Assembly: GCA_003331265.1 (NCBI GenBank)
Contig: QOPV01000017.1
Location: forward strand, 1-32,450
Source of the DNA: Cryomorphaceae bacterium
GTDB taxonomy: Bacteria; Bacteroidota; Bacteroidia; Flavobacteriales; Flavobacteriaceae
Reading direction: 5' to 3'
DNA: 32,450 bases
Position numbers and translations under genes: made by a program. Of this stretch, positions 17,503-25,657 are shown piece by piece (within the stretch, counting starts at the first letter, position 1; each line of letters opens with the position of its first letter). The notes below the pieces were generated by a model. That model made no database searches, was not told the DNA's origin, and was given only the letters and a program-made list of their open reading frames with translations.

Positions 17503-18726
17503 ATGGACAATTCAATATCAAAAAACAAACTATTTACAGCTGCCTGTATTTCTCTTATTGTAACAGCAATGACATTTGCTATAAGAGCAGGCATATTAAC
17601 AGATTTAGGAATTCAATTTGATTTATCTGACACTCAGCTTGGATATATAAATAGTTTGGCATTTCTTGGATTTCCAGTTGCAACAGTTATTGGAGGACTT
17701 TTGTATAATTTTTTAGGAGCTAGAAAGCTAATGATTATTGCTTTTTTATCTCATGTTATAGGGCTTTTGATGACAATCTATGCTGGAGGATTTACTACGC
17801 TTCTAGTTTCTTCATTCTTTATAGGTTTTGCGAATGGTTCTGTTGAAGCTGCCTGTAATCCTTTGATTGCAGACATGTATACAAAAAACCGAACCGCTAT
17901 GCTAAATAAATTTCACGTTTGGTTCCCTGGTGGAATTGTAATTGGCGCCTTAACTTCTAACTTTATGACCAATTTGGGACTGGGATGGGAATTACAAATT
18001 GCAGTAATGCTAATCCCAACAGCAATCTATGGTTATTTATTTTTCAAAGAAGAATTTCCTGAAAGCGAACACATTGAAACCGATACTTCTGTAAACTTTC
18101 AATCCCTGTTCAATCCGTTATTTTTATTAATTGTTGCCTGTATGACGCTAACTGCTATTTCAGAGTTTGGCCCACAGCAATGGATAGAAAGAATTCTTGG
18201 TAACTCAGGCGTGAACCCTCTTCTAATTTTAGCAATGGTTTCAGGGATTATGGCTTTAGGTAGATATTTCGCTGGACCTATTATTCACAAATTAAACCCT
18301 ATTGGTGTTTTATTGATGTCTGCAATTCTCACAACAGGAGCTGTCTTCTACATGAGTATCGCTGAGGGATCTATGATTTATTTTGGTGCTGTTTTATTTG
18401 CTTTTGGCGTTTGTTATTTCTGGCCAACCATGATTGGTTTTGTATCAGAATACCTTCCCAAAACCGGAGCTTTAGGCATGTCACTTGTTGGTGGAGCAGG
18501 AATGCTATCCACCTCGATATGGCAACCTGTAATCGGGTCATGGTTGGATGCTGAAAAAGAAATTGCTTTAGCTTCTGGTATTGGACAAGATGCTGCAGAA
18601 CTAATAGCAGGAAAAGCCGCTTTAGGAAATATGGCCTATTTCCCTTTGGCATTAATATTCCTTTTTGGAATGTTATTTGTTTTTAGAAAAAATTTAGAGA
18701 AGAATAGGGTCTCACAAACTGCATAA
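17503..18726 (+). CDS. MFS sugar transporter
   Basis: A 407-residue, 12-helix major-facilitator protein with no extra domain. The cytoplasmic loop after helix 2 reads YNFLGARKLMI, the usual basic A-like motif position (G-RK), and the central loop (FFKEEFPESEHIETDTS) separates two six-helix halves. It resembles the sugar permease branch (FHS-like) common in Bacteroidota. It is followed, 12 nt later, by a Gfo/Idh/MocA oxidoreductase and then by a TIM-barrel isomerase, so the three form an uptake-and-catabolism module. The substrate is likely to be a sugar, sugar derivative or polyol, not identifiable here. Confidence 0.9.
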   Translation: MDNSISKNKLFTAACISLIVTAMTFAIRAGILTDLGIQFDLSDTQLGYINSLAFLGFPVATVIGGLLYNFLGARKLMIIAFLSHVIGLLMTIYAGGFTTLLVSSFFIGFANGSVEAACNPLIADMYTKNRTAMLNKFHVWFPGGIVIGALTSNFMTNLGLGWELQIAVMLIPTAIYGYLFFKEEFPESEHIETDTSVNFQSLFNPLFLLIVACMTLTAISEFGPQQWIERILGNSGVNPLLILAMVSGIMALGRYFAGPIIHKLNPIGVLLMSAILTTGAVFYMSIAEGSMIYFGAVLFAFGVCYFWPTMIGFVSEYLPKTGALGMSLVGGAGMLSTSIWQPVIGSWLDAEKEIALASGIGQDAAELIAGKAALGNMAYFPLALIFLFGMLFVFRKNLEKNRVSQTA

Positions 18727-18738
18727 ATAAATAAAATT

Positions 18739-19878
18739 ATGAGTAGAAAAATTAAATTAGGAATTCTAGGTGGTGGTGGTGATTCTCTAATTGGAGTGCT
18801 TCACAGAGTAGCAGCCAATATGTTTGATAAATATGAAATTGTAGGAGGGGTTTTCAATCCAAACTTTAAAGAAAATATTGAATTTGCCAAAACGTTAGGG
18901 TTAAATTCCTCAAGAATTTATGAAGATTATGAGAGTTTGATTGAAGAAGAATCAAAATTAAATAGCTCCGAAAAAATGCAGGTTATTTCTGTATTAACCC
19001 CCAATTTCCTTCATTATCCAATGGCTAAAAAATTACTGGAAAATAACTTTCATGTAATCTGTGAAAAACCTTTAACCACAACTTATAAAGAAGCGATTGA
19101 ATTGCAACAAATTCAAAAAGAAAAAAATGCTGTTTTCGCTGTAACTCATACATACACTGGTTACCCAATGGTGAGACAAATGACCAAAATGATTTCTGAC
19201 GGAATTATTGGAGATATTCAAAAGGTCGATGCACAATATTTGCAAGGATGGTTAAACCCTATAATTCATGATAAAAATAAAAGATCCTCTACTTGGAGGT
19301 TAGACCCTGAAAAATCTGGTTCTAGTTGTTGTCTTGGTGACATTGGAACCCATGCTTTTAACATGGTTGAATTAGTTACTGGAATGAAAGTAGATAAATT
19401 ACTGGCAGATCTTAATACTTTGTATGAGGACAATCAAATGGATGTTGATGCTAATATTCTAATTAGATTTTCAAATAACGCTAAGGGAACAATTAGATCT
19501 AGTCAAATTGCAACTGGTGAGGAAAATAATATTAGAATAAATGTTTACGGAAGTAAAGGGGCTTTAAAATGGGAACAAGAAAATCCTAATTATCTTTACC
19601 AACTTAGTGATGATAGGCCTTTACAAGTTTTAAAGCCAGGCCATTCCTATAATTCTAAAATATCTCTTGATGGAACTAAGCTGCCACCAGGCCATCCTGA
19701 GGGAATATTTGATGCTATGGGTAATATCTACAAAGGAGTAGCAAGGGCAATCAATAATGAGACTTATGATAAAGCAGAGTTTCCTGCAATAGAAGATGGG
19801 GTAAGAGGAATGGATTTTATTGAAAAAGCACTAGACTCTAATTCAAAAGGAAATGTCTGGGTTGAACTGAACAAATAA
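18739..19878 (+). CDS. Gfo/Idh/MocA-family NAD(P)-dependent oxidoreductase
   Basis: An N-terminal Rossmann fold (KLGILGGGGDSLIG) and the family signature CEKPLTTTYKEA lead to the C-terminal alpha/beta substrate domain with GDIGTHAFNMVELVTG, where the Asp-X-X-X-His resembles the catalytic D-x-x-x-H of the family. Length (379 aa) is normal. Such enzymes oxidise a hydroxyl of a cyclic sugar or inositol with NAD(P). It sits 12 nt after the MFS gene and 5 nt before the isomerase, so all three are translated from one mRNA. The joint role is oxidation of an imported sugar derivative; the exact substrate is not visible. Confidence 0.93.
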   Translation: MSRKIKLGILGGGGDSLIGVLHRVAANMFDKYEIVGGVFNPNFKENIEFAKTLGLNSSRIYEDYESLIEEESKLNSSEKMQVISVLTPNFLHYPMAKKLLENNFHVICEKPLTTTYKEAIELQQIQKEKNAVFAVTHTYTGYPMVRQMTKMISDGIIGDIQKVDAQYLQGWLNPIIHDKNKRSSTWRLDPEKSGSSCCLGDIGTHAFNMVELVTGMKVDKLLADLNTLYEDNQMDVDANILIRFSNNAKGTIRSSQIATGEENNIRINVYGSKGALKWEQENPNYLYQLSDDRPLQVLKPGHSYNSKISLDGTKLPPGHPEGIFDAMGNIYKGVARAINNETYDKAEFPAIEDGVRGMDFIEKALDSNSKGNVWVELNK

Positions 19879-19883
19879 AAAGT

Positions 19884-20936
19884 ATGAAAACTATAAAAGG
19901 TCCTGCTATATTTTTAGCTCAATTCGTTGGGGACGAAAAACCATTCAACAATCTAACTAACATATGTAAATGGGCGAAAGACTTAGGTTATAAAGCTGTT
20001 CAAATTCCAACTTGGGATCACAGGCTTATAGATATCACAAAAGCAGGTGAAAGCAAGGATTATTGCGATGAAATAAAAGGAATTGTACATTCTAATGGGT
20101 TAGAAATTTCTGAACTATCAACTCATCTTCAAGGACAATTGGTGGCTTCTCATTATGCATATGATAAAATGTTTGACGCATTTGCGCCTAAAGAATTACA
20201 TGGAAATGTAAAAGAAAGAACTAATTGGGCCATAGATCAAATGAAATCAGCTTCTAACGCAAGTAAACATTTAGGGATAAAGGTAATGGCTTCTTTTTCA
20301 GGTTCTCTTCTTTTTCATACTATTTACCCATGGCCACAACGGCCAAGTGGACTCGTTGAGGCTGGGTTCAAAGAATTAGCAGCTAGATGGATTCCAATTC
20401 TAAACCACTGTAAAGACAATGGAGTTGATGTTTGTTACGAAATTCACCCCGGAGAAGATTTACATGATGGTGTAACATTTGAAAGATTTTTAAAGGCCAC
20501 CAACAATCATTCGAGTGCCAAAATTTTATATGATCCTAGTCATTTTATTTTACAACAAATGGATTACATAAAGTTTATTGACTATTACCATGAGCATATA
20601 AAAATGTTTCATGTAAAAGACGCTGAGTATAATCCATCAGGAAAATCAGGTGTTTATGGGGGTTATCAAGATTGGATTGATCGTCCAGGAAGGTTCAGGT
20701 CTCCAGGGGATGGGCAAATAGATTTTAAAAGTATTTTTTCTAAACTCAGTCAATACAATTTTGATGGATGGGCAGTTCTTGAATGGGAATGCTGTATAAA
20801 ATCTGCTGAACAAGGTGCAAAAGAGGGTTCTAAGTTTATTAAAGATCATATTATTGAAGTTTCTGAAAAAGCTTTCGATGATTTTGCGGGGCAAGAAACA
20901 AATCACGATGATATTAATAAAATTTTAGGCCTCTAA
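19884..20936 (+). CDS. Sugar phosphate isomerase/epimerase (xylose-isomerase-like TIM barrel)
   Basis: The AP-endonuclease-2/xylose-isomerase TIM-barrel fold is indicated by DLGYKAVQIPTWD, the metal-site segments VCYEIHPGED and ILYDPSHFILQ, FHVKDAEYNP, and the final GWAVLEWECC. These are in the correct order for Glu, Asp, His and Glu ligands. The 350-residue length is at the long end for the family. It follows the dehydrogenase gene by 5 nt. In Bacteroidota such enzymes act with Gfo/Idh dehydrogenases on keto-sugars, as epimerases, isomerases or hydrolases; this is inference from location. The reaction here is unknown. Confidence 0.9.
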   Translation: MKTIKGPAIFLAQFVGDEKPFNNLTNICKWAKDLGYKAVQIPTWDHRLIDITKAGESKDYCDEIKGIVHSNGLEISELSTHLQGQLVASHYAYDKMFDAFAPKELHGNVKERTNWAIDQMKSASNASKHLGIKVMASFSGSLLFHTIYPWPQRPSGLVEAGFKELAARWIPILNHCKDNGVDVCYEIHPGEDLHDGVTFERFLKATNNHSSAKILYDPSHFILQQMDYIKFIDYYHEHIKMFHVKDAEYNPSGKSGVYGGYQDWIDRPGRFRSPGDGQIDFKSIFSKLSQYNFDGWAVLEWECCIKSAEQGAKEGSKFIKDHIIEVSEKAFDDFAGQETNHDDINKILGL

Positions 20937-20981
20937 AGTTTAGATTAATATTTTATTGAAGATTAATTTTAAAATTTAAAT

Positions 20982-21401
20982 ATGAAAAGAAAAGTAGTTG
21001 CAATTTGGGAAGGCGATGGGGCTGATGGAAGTGGAGTTTTAACAGCTCAAAGTGGGGCTTTTAACAACATGCCATATAGTTTCAAAACTAGATTTGAAAA
21101 TGACAATGGTCAGCTTGGAACAAATCCAGAAGAACTGATAGCTGCCGCCCATGCTGGTTGTTTTAACATGAAGTTAAGTTTTGTTTTAAATGAAGCTAAT
21201 TTTAACCCCGAGACCCTCGATACGGAGGCAATACTAACATTTGAAGATGGTAAAATTATGTCAATTGAACTAAATCTTGAAGCTAAAGTCCCAGGGATAA
21301 ATGAGGAAAAATTTAAAGAACTAGCAGAAAATGCAAAAATTAATTGTCCTATTTCAGGGGTTTTAAACTGTGAAATTATTTTAAATTCCGTATTACTTTA
21401 A
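20982..21401 (+). CDS. OsmC-family peroxide-reducing protein
   Basis: The 139-residue protein has the two redox cysteines of the OsmC/Ohr family: Cys60 in AAAHAGCFNM and Cys122 in KINCPISG. The sequence GTNPEELIAAAHAGC is the classic OsmC (rather than Ohr) form. OsmC proteins reduce organic hydroperoxides with thiols. Its stop overlaps the stop of the convergent MBL lipoprotein gene by 2-4 bases (TTAA shared). It is probably transcribed with or after the sugar module, 45 nt downstream of it. Confidence 0.93.
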   Translation: MKRKVVAIWEGDGADGSGVLTAQSGAFNNMPYSFKTRFENDNGQLGTNPEELIAAAHAGCFNMKLSFVLNEANFNPETLDTEAILTFEDGKIMSIELNLEAKVPGINEEKFKELAENAKINCPISGVLNCEIILNSVLL

Positions 21402-22360
21402 AGTTTTAACTGCAATCCTTCTACTGCGATATTATATCCACTGGAAACAACATGTTTATATTCTTCTGATTCTGAATTTAAAAGTGGATTTGTATGATTT
21501 AAATGTATAAAATATATTTTTTTTCGGTTATGTTCTTTTAAATCTTTAAATAGTTCTAAGCTTTCAATGATAAAAGGATGAGGTATTTCAGAAATGTCTC
21601 TATTGTTAATTTCTTTTGCATCATAAAAAGTCCCATCTAAAAAAGCATAATCAACTTGAGAAATAAGATTTACAATAGATTTTTCCCATTTGCTCCATTT
21701 GTCAATGTCTGGAATAAATATGGCCGATTTTTTAGGGCCAATAATTTTAAAACCTACTGTTTCTGAATATTCGTCTCTGTGGGGAACTAAAAAAGGAAGA
21801 ATTCTTAAGTTTTCCGTTAATTTTATCTCTTTTTCATTAATAAGAGTTTTTAATTCAACATTTTTTAGTTTAACTAACTGATCCCATGGACCGTTAGAGG
21901 AGATAAAATCTGTCATTTTGGGCATTAAATATAGAGGAATTTCAGATGCATTAGAAACTTCTCTGCCTAAATTTATCAGTCCTGAATAATGCCCTATGTG
22001 AGCATGGGTAATAAAAATCCCATCCAGTTTTTTAGATTTGTTTGTTAAAAAATCGTTTAGTTGAAAAGCAATATCAGGCGAAGCTTCAATTATATAGTTT
22101 TTGTTTTTAAAATGGTCTGATATACCTAAGCTAACCACTCTTTTCTCAGAAAACCCTCTTTCAAAATAATCTTTACAACATGACTTTTCGCAACCTAAAT
22201 GTGGAATTCCTCCATCTTGAACAGAACCTAAAATATTTATTTCAACTGATTTTTCTAAACTTAGAGATTCGTGAGGTAATTCTTTACAGCTAAAAATAAA
22301 AATGGGTATAAATAGATAAATAAATATTTTTTTTCTATTTAAACCTCTCTGGATTATCAA
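21398..22360 (-). CDS. PqqB-like metallo-beta-lactamase-fold lipoprotein
   Basis: A lipoprotein signal (IFIYLFIPIFIFSC, Cys25) places it in the periplasm or outer membrane. The fold starts with INILGSVQDGGIPHLGCEKSCC (Cys57, Cys61, Cys62), which resembles the start of PqqB (GSAAGGGFP..NC). The MBL motif is THAHIGHYSG (118-127): the usual HxHxDH has Gly123 in place of Asp, so the second metal site is altered or absent. Later motifs include the aspartates in FIPDIDKW and FLDGTFYD, and a histidine in FIHLNHTNP. PQQ synthesis genes are absent nearby, so it is not likely to be PqqB itself. It follows the thioesterase gene by one base. Confidence 0.8.
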   Translation of the reverse strand: MIIQRGLNRKKIFIYLFIPIFIFSCKELPHESLSLEKSVEINILGSVQDGGIPHLGCEKSCCKDYFERGFSEKRVVSLGISDHFKNKNYIIEASPDIAFQLNDFLTNKSKKLDGIFITHAHIGHYSGLINLGREVSNASEIPLYLMPKMTDFISSNGPWDQLVKLKNVELKTLINEKEIKLTENLRILPFLVPHRDEYSETVGFKIIGPKKSAIFIPDIDKWSKWEKSIVNLISQVDYAFLDGTFYDAKEINNRDISEIPHPFIIESLELFKDLKEHNRKKIYFIHLNHTNPLLNSESEEYKHVVSSGYNIAVEGLQLKL

Positions 22361-22361
22361 A

Positions 22362-22871
22362 TTAGTCGAATAAAGCCTTTAGTTCTGTTGCATCCTTGGG
22401 AGATAGTTTTCCCGCTAAAACTAAACTTAATTGTCGTCTTCTAAGTGCTGCATCATACCTTTGTTTTTCTAACTCAGTTTGAGGATTAATAGCAGGAACT
22501 TTAACAGTTTCTCCTTTATTATTTACAGCTACAAAAGTATAAATTGCCTCATTTACTTTAAACTTTTTTAAATGAGTCTTGTTTTGTTTCCACACATCAA
22601 TAAAGACTTCCATTGAAGAATTGAAAGCTCTAGAAACTTTTGCTTCAATTGTTAAAATACTTCCGTTGGGTACTGGTTCTCCAAAAGCAACATTATTAAC
22701 GGAAGCTGTGACAACTACTTGTTCAGAATGTTTAATTGCTGCAATACTTGCTACTTTATCCATTCTTGCTAATAATTCCCCCCCAAAAAGATTATTTAGA
22801 CTGTTTGTGTCTCCAGGTAAAACTATGTCAGTTTGAATTGTCTTAGAATTTTCAGGTATTTTGGCATCCAT
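22362..22871 (-). CDS. Acyl-CoA thioesterase (hotdog fold)
   Basis: The motif VLPGDTNSLNNLFGGELLARMDKVASIAA is the typical YciA/BACH-type hotdog thioesterase signature, with the Asp of MD as catalytic residue and the GG of LFGG on the central helix. The remaining sequence (VTASVNNVAFGEPVPNGSIL) is the standard beta-sheet. Such enzymes hydrolyse acyl-CoA to free fatty acid and CoA. Length 169 aa, no signal peptide, so cytoplasmic. It lies in a minus-strand operon after the HU-SPOR gene (23 nt) and before the MBL gene (1 nt). Confidence 0.93.
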   Translation of the reverse strand: MDAKIPENSKTIQTDIVLPGDTNSLNNLFGGELLARMDKVASIAAIKHSEQVVVTASVNNVAFGEPVPNGSILTIEAKVSRAFNSSMEVFIDVWKQNKTHLKKFKVNEAIYTFVAVNNKGETVKVPAINPQTELEKQRYDAALRRRQLSLVLAGKLSPKDATELKALFD

Positions 22872-22894
22872 TATGTAAAGTAGATTAAAAACTA

Positions 22895-23809
22895 TTATTT
22901 AGCCTCAAAAATCCAAGCTTCCTTATTCTCTTTTCCCTGAATCACTCTGAGTTCAGAAACGGCATCCTCACGATTTACGAAACTATTAAAGGCAACTGGG
23001 TTCAGCCCCTTTTCATTTAACTCTAACCTAGAAGCATCATAACCTTTTTCCTTTAAATTCAAAACAAGGTTCTCAGCATTTTGAGATATTCTAAAAGCTC
23101 CGGCTATAATGAAATATTTTTTTTCTTTTATTTTAACGCTTAAAGTTAACGAAGGTAAGGTCCCTAAGTCAAAAACCGCTTTTTGAACTTTTTGCTTAGT
23201 CTGTTTTCTATATTCTTGTTCATAGGCAATTTCTTGCTCAATAATATTGTTTTTTTCATTAATATAAAGAGAAGTAACTCCAATAATTAAGCAAACCCAG
23301 ATTGCTGCTTGTGTAAAATAATTTTTTGTGTGTTTTTGAGGCTTAAAATATGTTGGTATTTTTTTATTATTTTTTATTGAATGTGATTGGACATCTTTAG
23401 GCTCTGAAACAAAAATATCTGGAAGACCAAAAGAATCTTTTAAATGATTCAACTCTCTAGAGGGAACAAAAATAACTTTGTCTTCTTTATTTAAATAAAG
23501 TTCTCCGATATTTTTTAATATAATCGTTTCTGCTTTTATCTTCTTAGACCAAGACAAAACTATATGATGAATCTTTTTAACGGCATCATCGTAGGGGATA
23601 TTTAAATCATTAGAGATTTCTTTAGCTAATAATCCATCGTTATCTCTTATCTGTGAATTAAATGAAATTTGTTTATAAGGGGGGTGAAATTTTTGTTCTT
23701 TAAAATCATATTCAGCAGATTTGTAATTACCTAAAAAGCTCCCAAAGCCTGGAACAGTTACACAATCGTGATCGAATAATAAGTTGCTAATATGTTTAGA
23801 AAGCTGCAT
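22895..23809 (-). CDS. HU-CCDC81/SPOR-domain membrane protein
   Basis: The ATG at 23809 is preferred over the TTG one codon upstream. The first about 130 residues match the bacterial HU-CCDC81 double domain (DHDCVTVPGFGSFLGNYKSAEY and the second part with KIHHIVLSWSKKI and IGELYLNKED). A single membrane helix (AAIWVCLIIGVTSLYI, about residues 170-185) follows. The C-terminal about 70 residues (KKYFIIAGAFRISQNAENLVLNLKEKGYDASRL) are a SPOR domain, which binds denuded septal peptidoglycan. This implies a cytoplasmic HU-like domain tied to a periplasmic septum-binding domain. Known in Bacteroidota, function unproven. It is between trpS (60-nt gap) and the thioesterase gene. Confidence 0.88.
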   Translation of the reverse strand: MQLSKHISNLLFDHDCVTVPGFGSFLGNYKSAEYDFKEQKFHPPYKQISFNSQIRDNDGLLAKEISNDLNIPYDDAVKKIHHIVLSWSKKIKAETIILKNIGELYLNKEDKVIFVPSRELNHLKDSFGLPDIFVSEPKDVQSHSIKNNKKIPTYFKPQKHTKNYFTQAAIWVCLIIGVTSLYINEKNNIIEQEIAYEQEYRKQTKQKVQKAVFDLGTLPSLTLSVKIKEKKYFIIAGAFRISQNAENLVLNLKEKGYDASRLELNEKGLNPVAFNSFVNREDAVSELRVIQGKENKEAWIFEAK

Positions 23810-23869
23810 CAATCAAAAATACATTTTTTTGGTTTAAAATGTAATGCTAAGAGCTAAAATTATTAACAG

Positions 23870-24841
23870 TTAATTATACCCTAATTTCTTCCTAACCCTT
23901 CCAATAACCTCATTGGCAACTAATTTAGCTTTATTCGCTCCAATATCTAAAGCTGAATCAATTTCTTCCAAGTTATCCATGTAATAATTAAACTTTATTC
24001 TTTGATCTTTAAATTTTTCTAAAATGAAATTAAATAATTCTTGTTTGGCGTGCCCATATCCAAAACCTCCTTTTTTATAATTTTCTTTTAAAGAGTCTAT
24101 AGATTTTTTATCAGCTATTAATGAATATATTTTAAACACATTACAGTTCTCAAAATCCTTTGGCTTCTCAATTGGAGTGCTGTCAGTCTCAATAGACATA
24201 ATTTGTTTTTTCAATAGCTTTTCAGGAAGAAATATATCAATAGTATTTCCCTTAGATTTACTCATTTTTTCACCATTAGTTCCTAAAACATATTTAGTCA
24301 TTTCATTAATTTTAGGACTCGGTATAACAAAAGTTTCGCCAAAAATATTGTTAAATCTGGAGCCTACATCCCTTGTCATTTCTAAATGTTGTTGTTGGTC
24401 TTTACCAACGGGAACATATTCTGCATCGTAAAGTAAAATATCTGCCGCCATAAGTAAAGGATAAGTAAATATTCCTGCATTAACATCGTTTAGTCTGTCG
24501 GATTTATCTTTGAAAGAATGGGCTAATGTCAATCTTTGATAAGGAAAATGACAGGATAAAATCCAAGAAAGTTCAGTGGCAATTGGCACGTCACTCTGAC
24601 GGTAAAAAACAGTCTTATTAATATCAAGGTCAAAAGCTAACCAAGCAGCTGCAGTAGCGTATGTATTGTGTTTTAATTGCTTTGAATCCTTTATTTGAGT
24701 TAGTGAATGTAAGTCTGCAATAAAAAGAAAAGATTCATTTTTTTTATCATTGGCCATCTCAATCGCTGGTATTATAGCTCCTAATATGTTTCCTAAATGT
24801 GGAGTGCCTGTACTTTGAACACCAGTTAAAATTCTTGACAT
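23870..24841 (-). CDS. trpS: Tryptophan--tRNA ligase
   Basis: Class I aminoacyl-tRNA synthetase charging tRNA-Trp. The HIGH-like motif is GTPHLGN (in ILTGVQSTGTPHLGNILGA), and the KMSKS loop is in GEKMSKSKGN. FIADLHSLT, DILLYDAEYVPVGKDQQQHLEMTRD and the full C-terminal helices are present. The start is set at MSRILTGVQS (24841), the usual trpS N-terminus; an in-frame ATG 17 codons upstream gives an unlikely hydrophobic extension and lies before a promoter-like box. The product is 323 aa. It is first in a minus-strand series and divergent from plsC. Confidence 0.97.
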   Translation of the reverse strand: MSRILTGVQSTGTPHLGNILGAIIPAIEMANDKKNESFLFIADLHSLTQIKDSKQLKHNTYATAAAWLAFDLDINKTVFYRQSDVPIATELSWILSCHFPYQRLTLAHSFKDKSDRLNDVNAGIFTYPLLMAADILLYDAEYVPVGKDQQQHLEMTRDVGSRFNNIFGETFVIPSPKINEMTKYVLGTNGEKMSKSKGNTIDIFLPEKLLKKQIMSIETDSTPIEKPKDFENCNVFKIYSLIADKKSIDSLKENYKKGGFGYGHAKQELFNFILEKFKDQRIKFNYYMDNLEEIDSALDIGANKAKLVANEVIGRVRKKLGYN

Positions 24842-24858
24842 ACAAATATTATTACCAA

Positions 24859-24866
24859 CAAAAGTA
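24859..24866 (-). promoter_or_regulatory. TAnnTTTG box upstream of trpS
   Basis: On the minus strand TACTTTTG matches TAnnTTTG exactly and lies 17 nt before the ATG at 24841. No TTG is found 17-23 nt further up, so the -33 element is missing. A start here would rule out the upstream ATG at 24892. Confidence 0.35.
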
Positions 24867-24897
24867 ATAGATTTAAAAAACATATTACTCATTTACT

Positions 24898-24905
24898 TAC
24901 TTTTA
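24898..24905 (+). promoter_or_regulatory. TACTTTTA box directly before plsC
   Basis: TACTTTTA(C) is one base off TAnnTTTG and ends 5 nt before the ATG at 24911, the same distance as the box before the hydrolase gene at 15672. It implies a leaderless transcript if functional. Confidence 0.25.
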
Positions 24906-24910
24906 CATTA

Positions 24911-25657
24911 ATGGTTAGAATTATAAAAATCATATTATGCGGGCTTTATAACGTATGGTTTTACACTCTTGCAGGTGTAACTATGATTATTTTTCTTCCC
25001 TTTCTTTTTGTCGCAAGCCTTAAAGAAAGCTGGTACCCGTATTTCTTTTGGTTTGCCAGAAATATTTGGTCTTCAGTCATATTATATGGGATGGGGCTTT
25101 TCCCAAAAATAGAATACAAAGAACCTTTAAAAAAAGGGGAAAGCTACATGTTAGTAGCTAACCACAAAAGTATGATCGATGTAATGCTAATGCTAAAAGT
25201 CTGTAAATATCCTTTTATGTTTGTAGGTAAAAAAGAACTTTTAAAGCTTCCTGTTTTTGGATTTTTATACAAAAGAGTGGCTATAATGGTTAACCGAGAT
25301 AGTGCTGGCAGTAGAAAAGCCGTTTATGGTCATGCTGAAAGGAGGCTTAAACAAGGTTTAGGAATTTGTATTTTTCCAGAGGGAGGTGTTTTTGGCCCAG
25401 AGGTTAAACTTGCCCCGTTCAAGAATGGTGCATTTAGATTCTCTACAGATTTTCAAATGCCCATAGTTCCAATGTCTTTTTTAGATTGTGAAAAAAGATA
25501 TCCATATCATTTTTCTTACAATCATTTTGTTGGTGGACCTGGTATTCTCAGGGTTAGAGTTCACAATCATATCAGTACAAAAGGAAAAGGTCTAGAGGAC
25601 ATGGATGCTCTCAAACAACAGGTCTATGATTTGTTATATAATGATTTGGAAGATTAG
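24911..25657 (+). CDS. plsC: 1-acyl-sn-glycerol-3-phosphate acyltransferase
   Basis: The catalytic HX4D motif is in [12 protein letters not shown] (His85, Asp90), and the substrate-binding FPEGG follows in [14 protein letters not shown], with [19 protein letters not shown] and VPMSFLD as other conserved blocks. One or two hydrophobic segments precede the catalytic domain. It acylates lysophosphatidate to phosphatidate at the inner membrane. Length (248 aa) is usual. It is convergent with recA, with stops overlapping by 4 nt (TTAG). Confidence 0.93.
   Translation: MVRIIKIILCGLYNVWFYTLAGVTMIIFLPFLFVASLKESWYPYFFWFARNIWSSVILYGMGLFPKIEYKEPLKKGESYMLVANHKSMIDVMLMLKVCKYPFMFVGKKELLKLPVFGFLYKRVAIMVNRDSAGSRKAVYGHAERRLKQGLGICIFPEGGVFGPEVKLAPFKNGAFRFSTDFQMPIVPMSFLDCEKRYPYHFSYNHFVGGPGILRVRVHNHISTKGKGLEDMDALKQQVYDLLYNDLED

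Noticed and set aside
21398-22360. Genuine PqqB in PQQ biosynthesis
   Set aside because: It has a lipoprotein signal and no other pqq genes are in the window.
24842-24892. Longer N-terminus for trpS from an ATG at 24892
   Set aside because: The usual trpS start is MSRILTGVQS, and the additional residues are encoded over a TAnnTTTG box.
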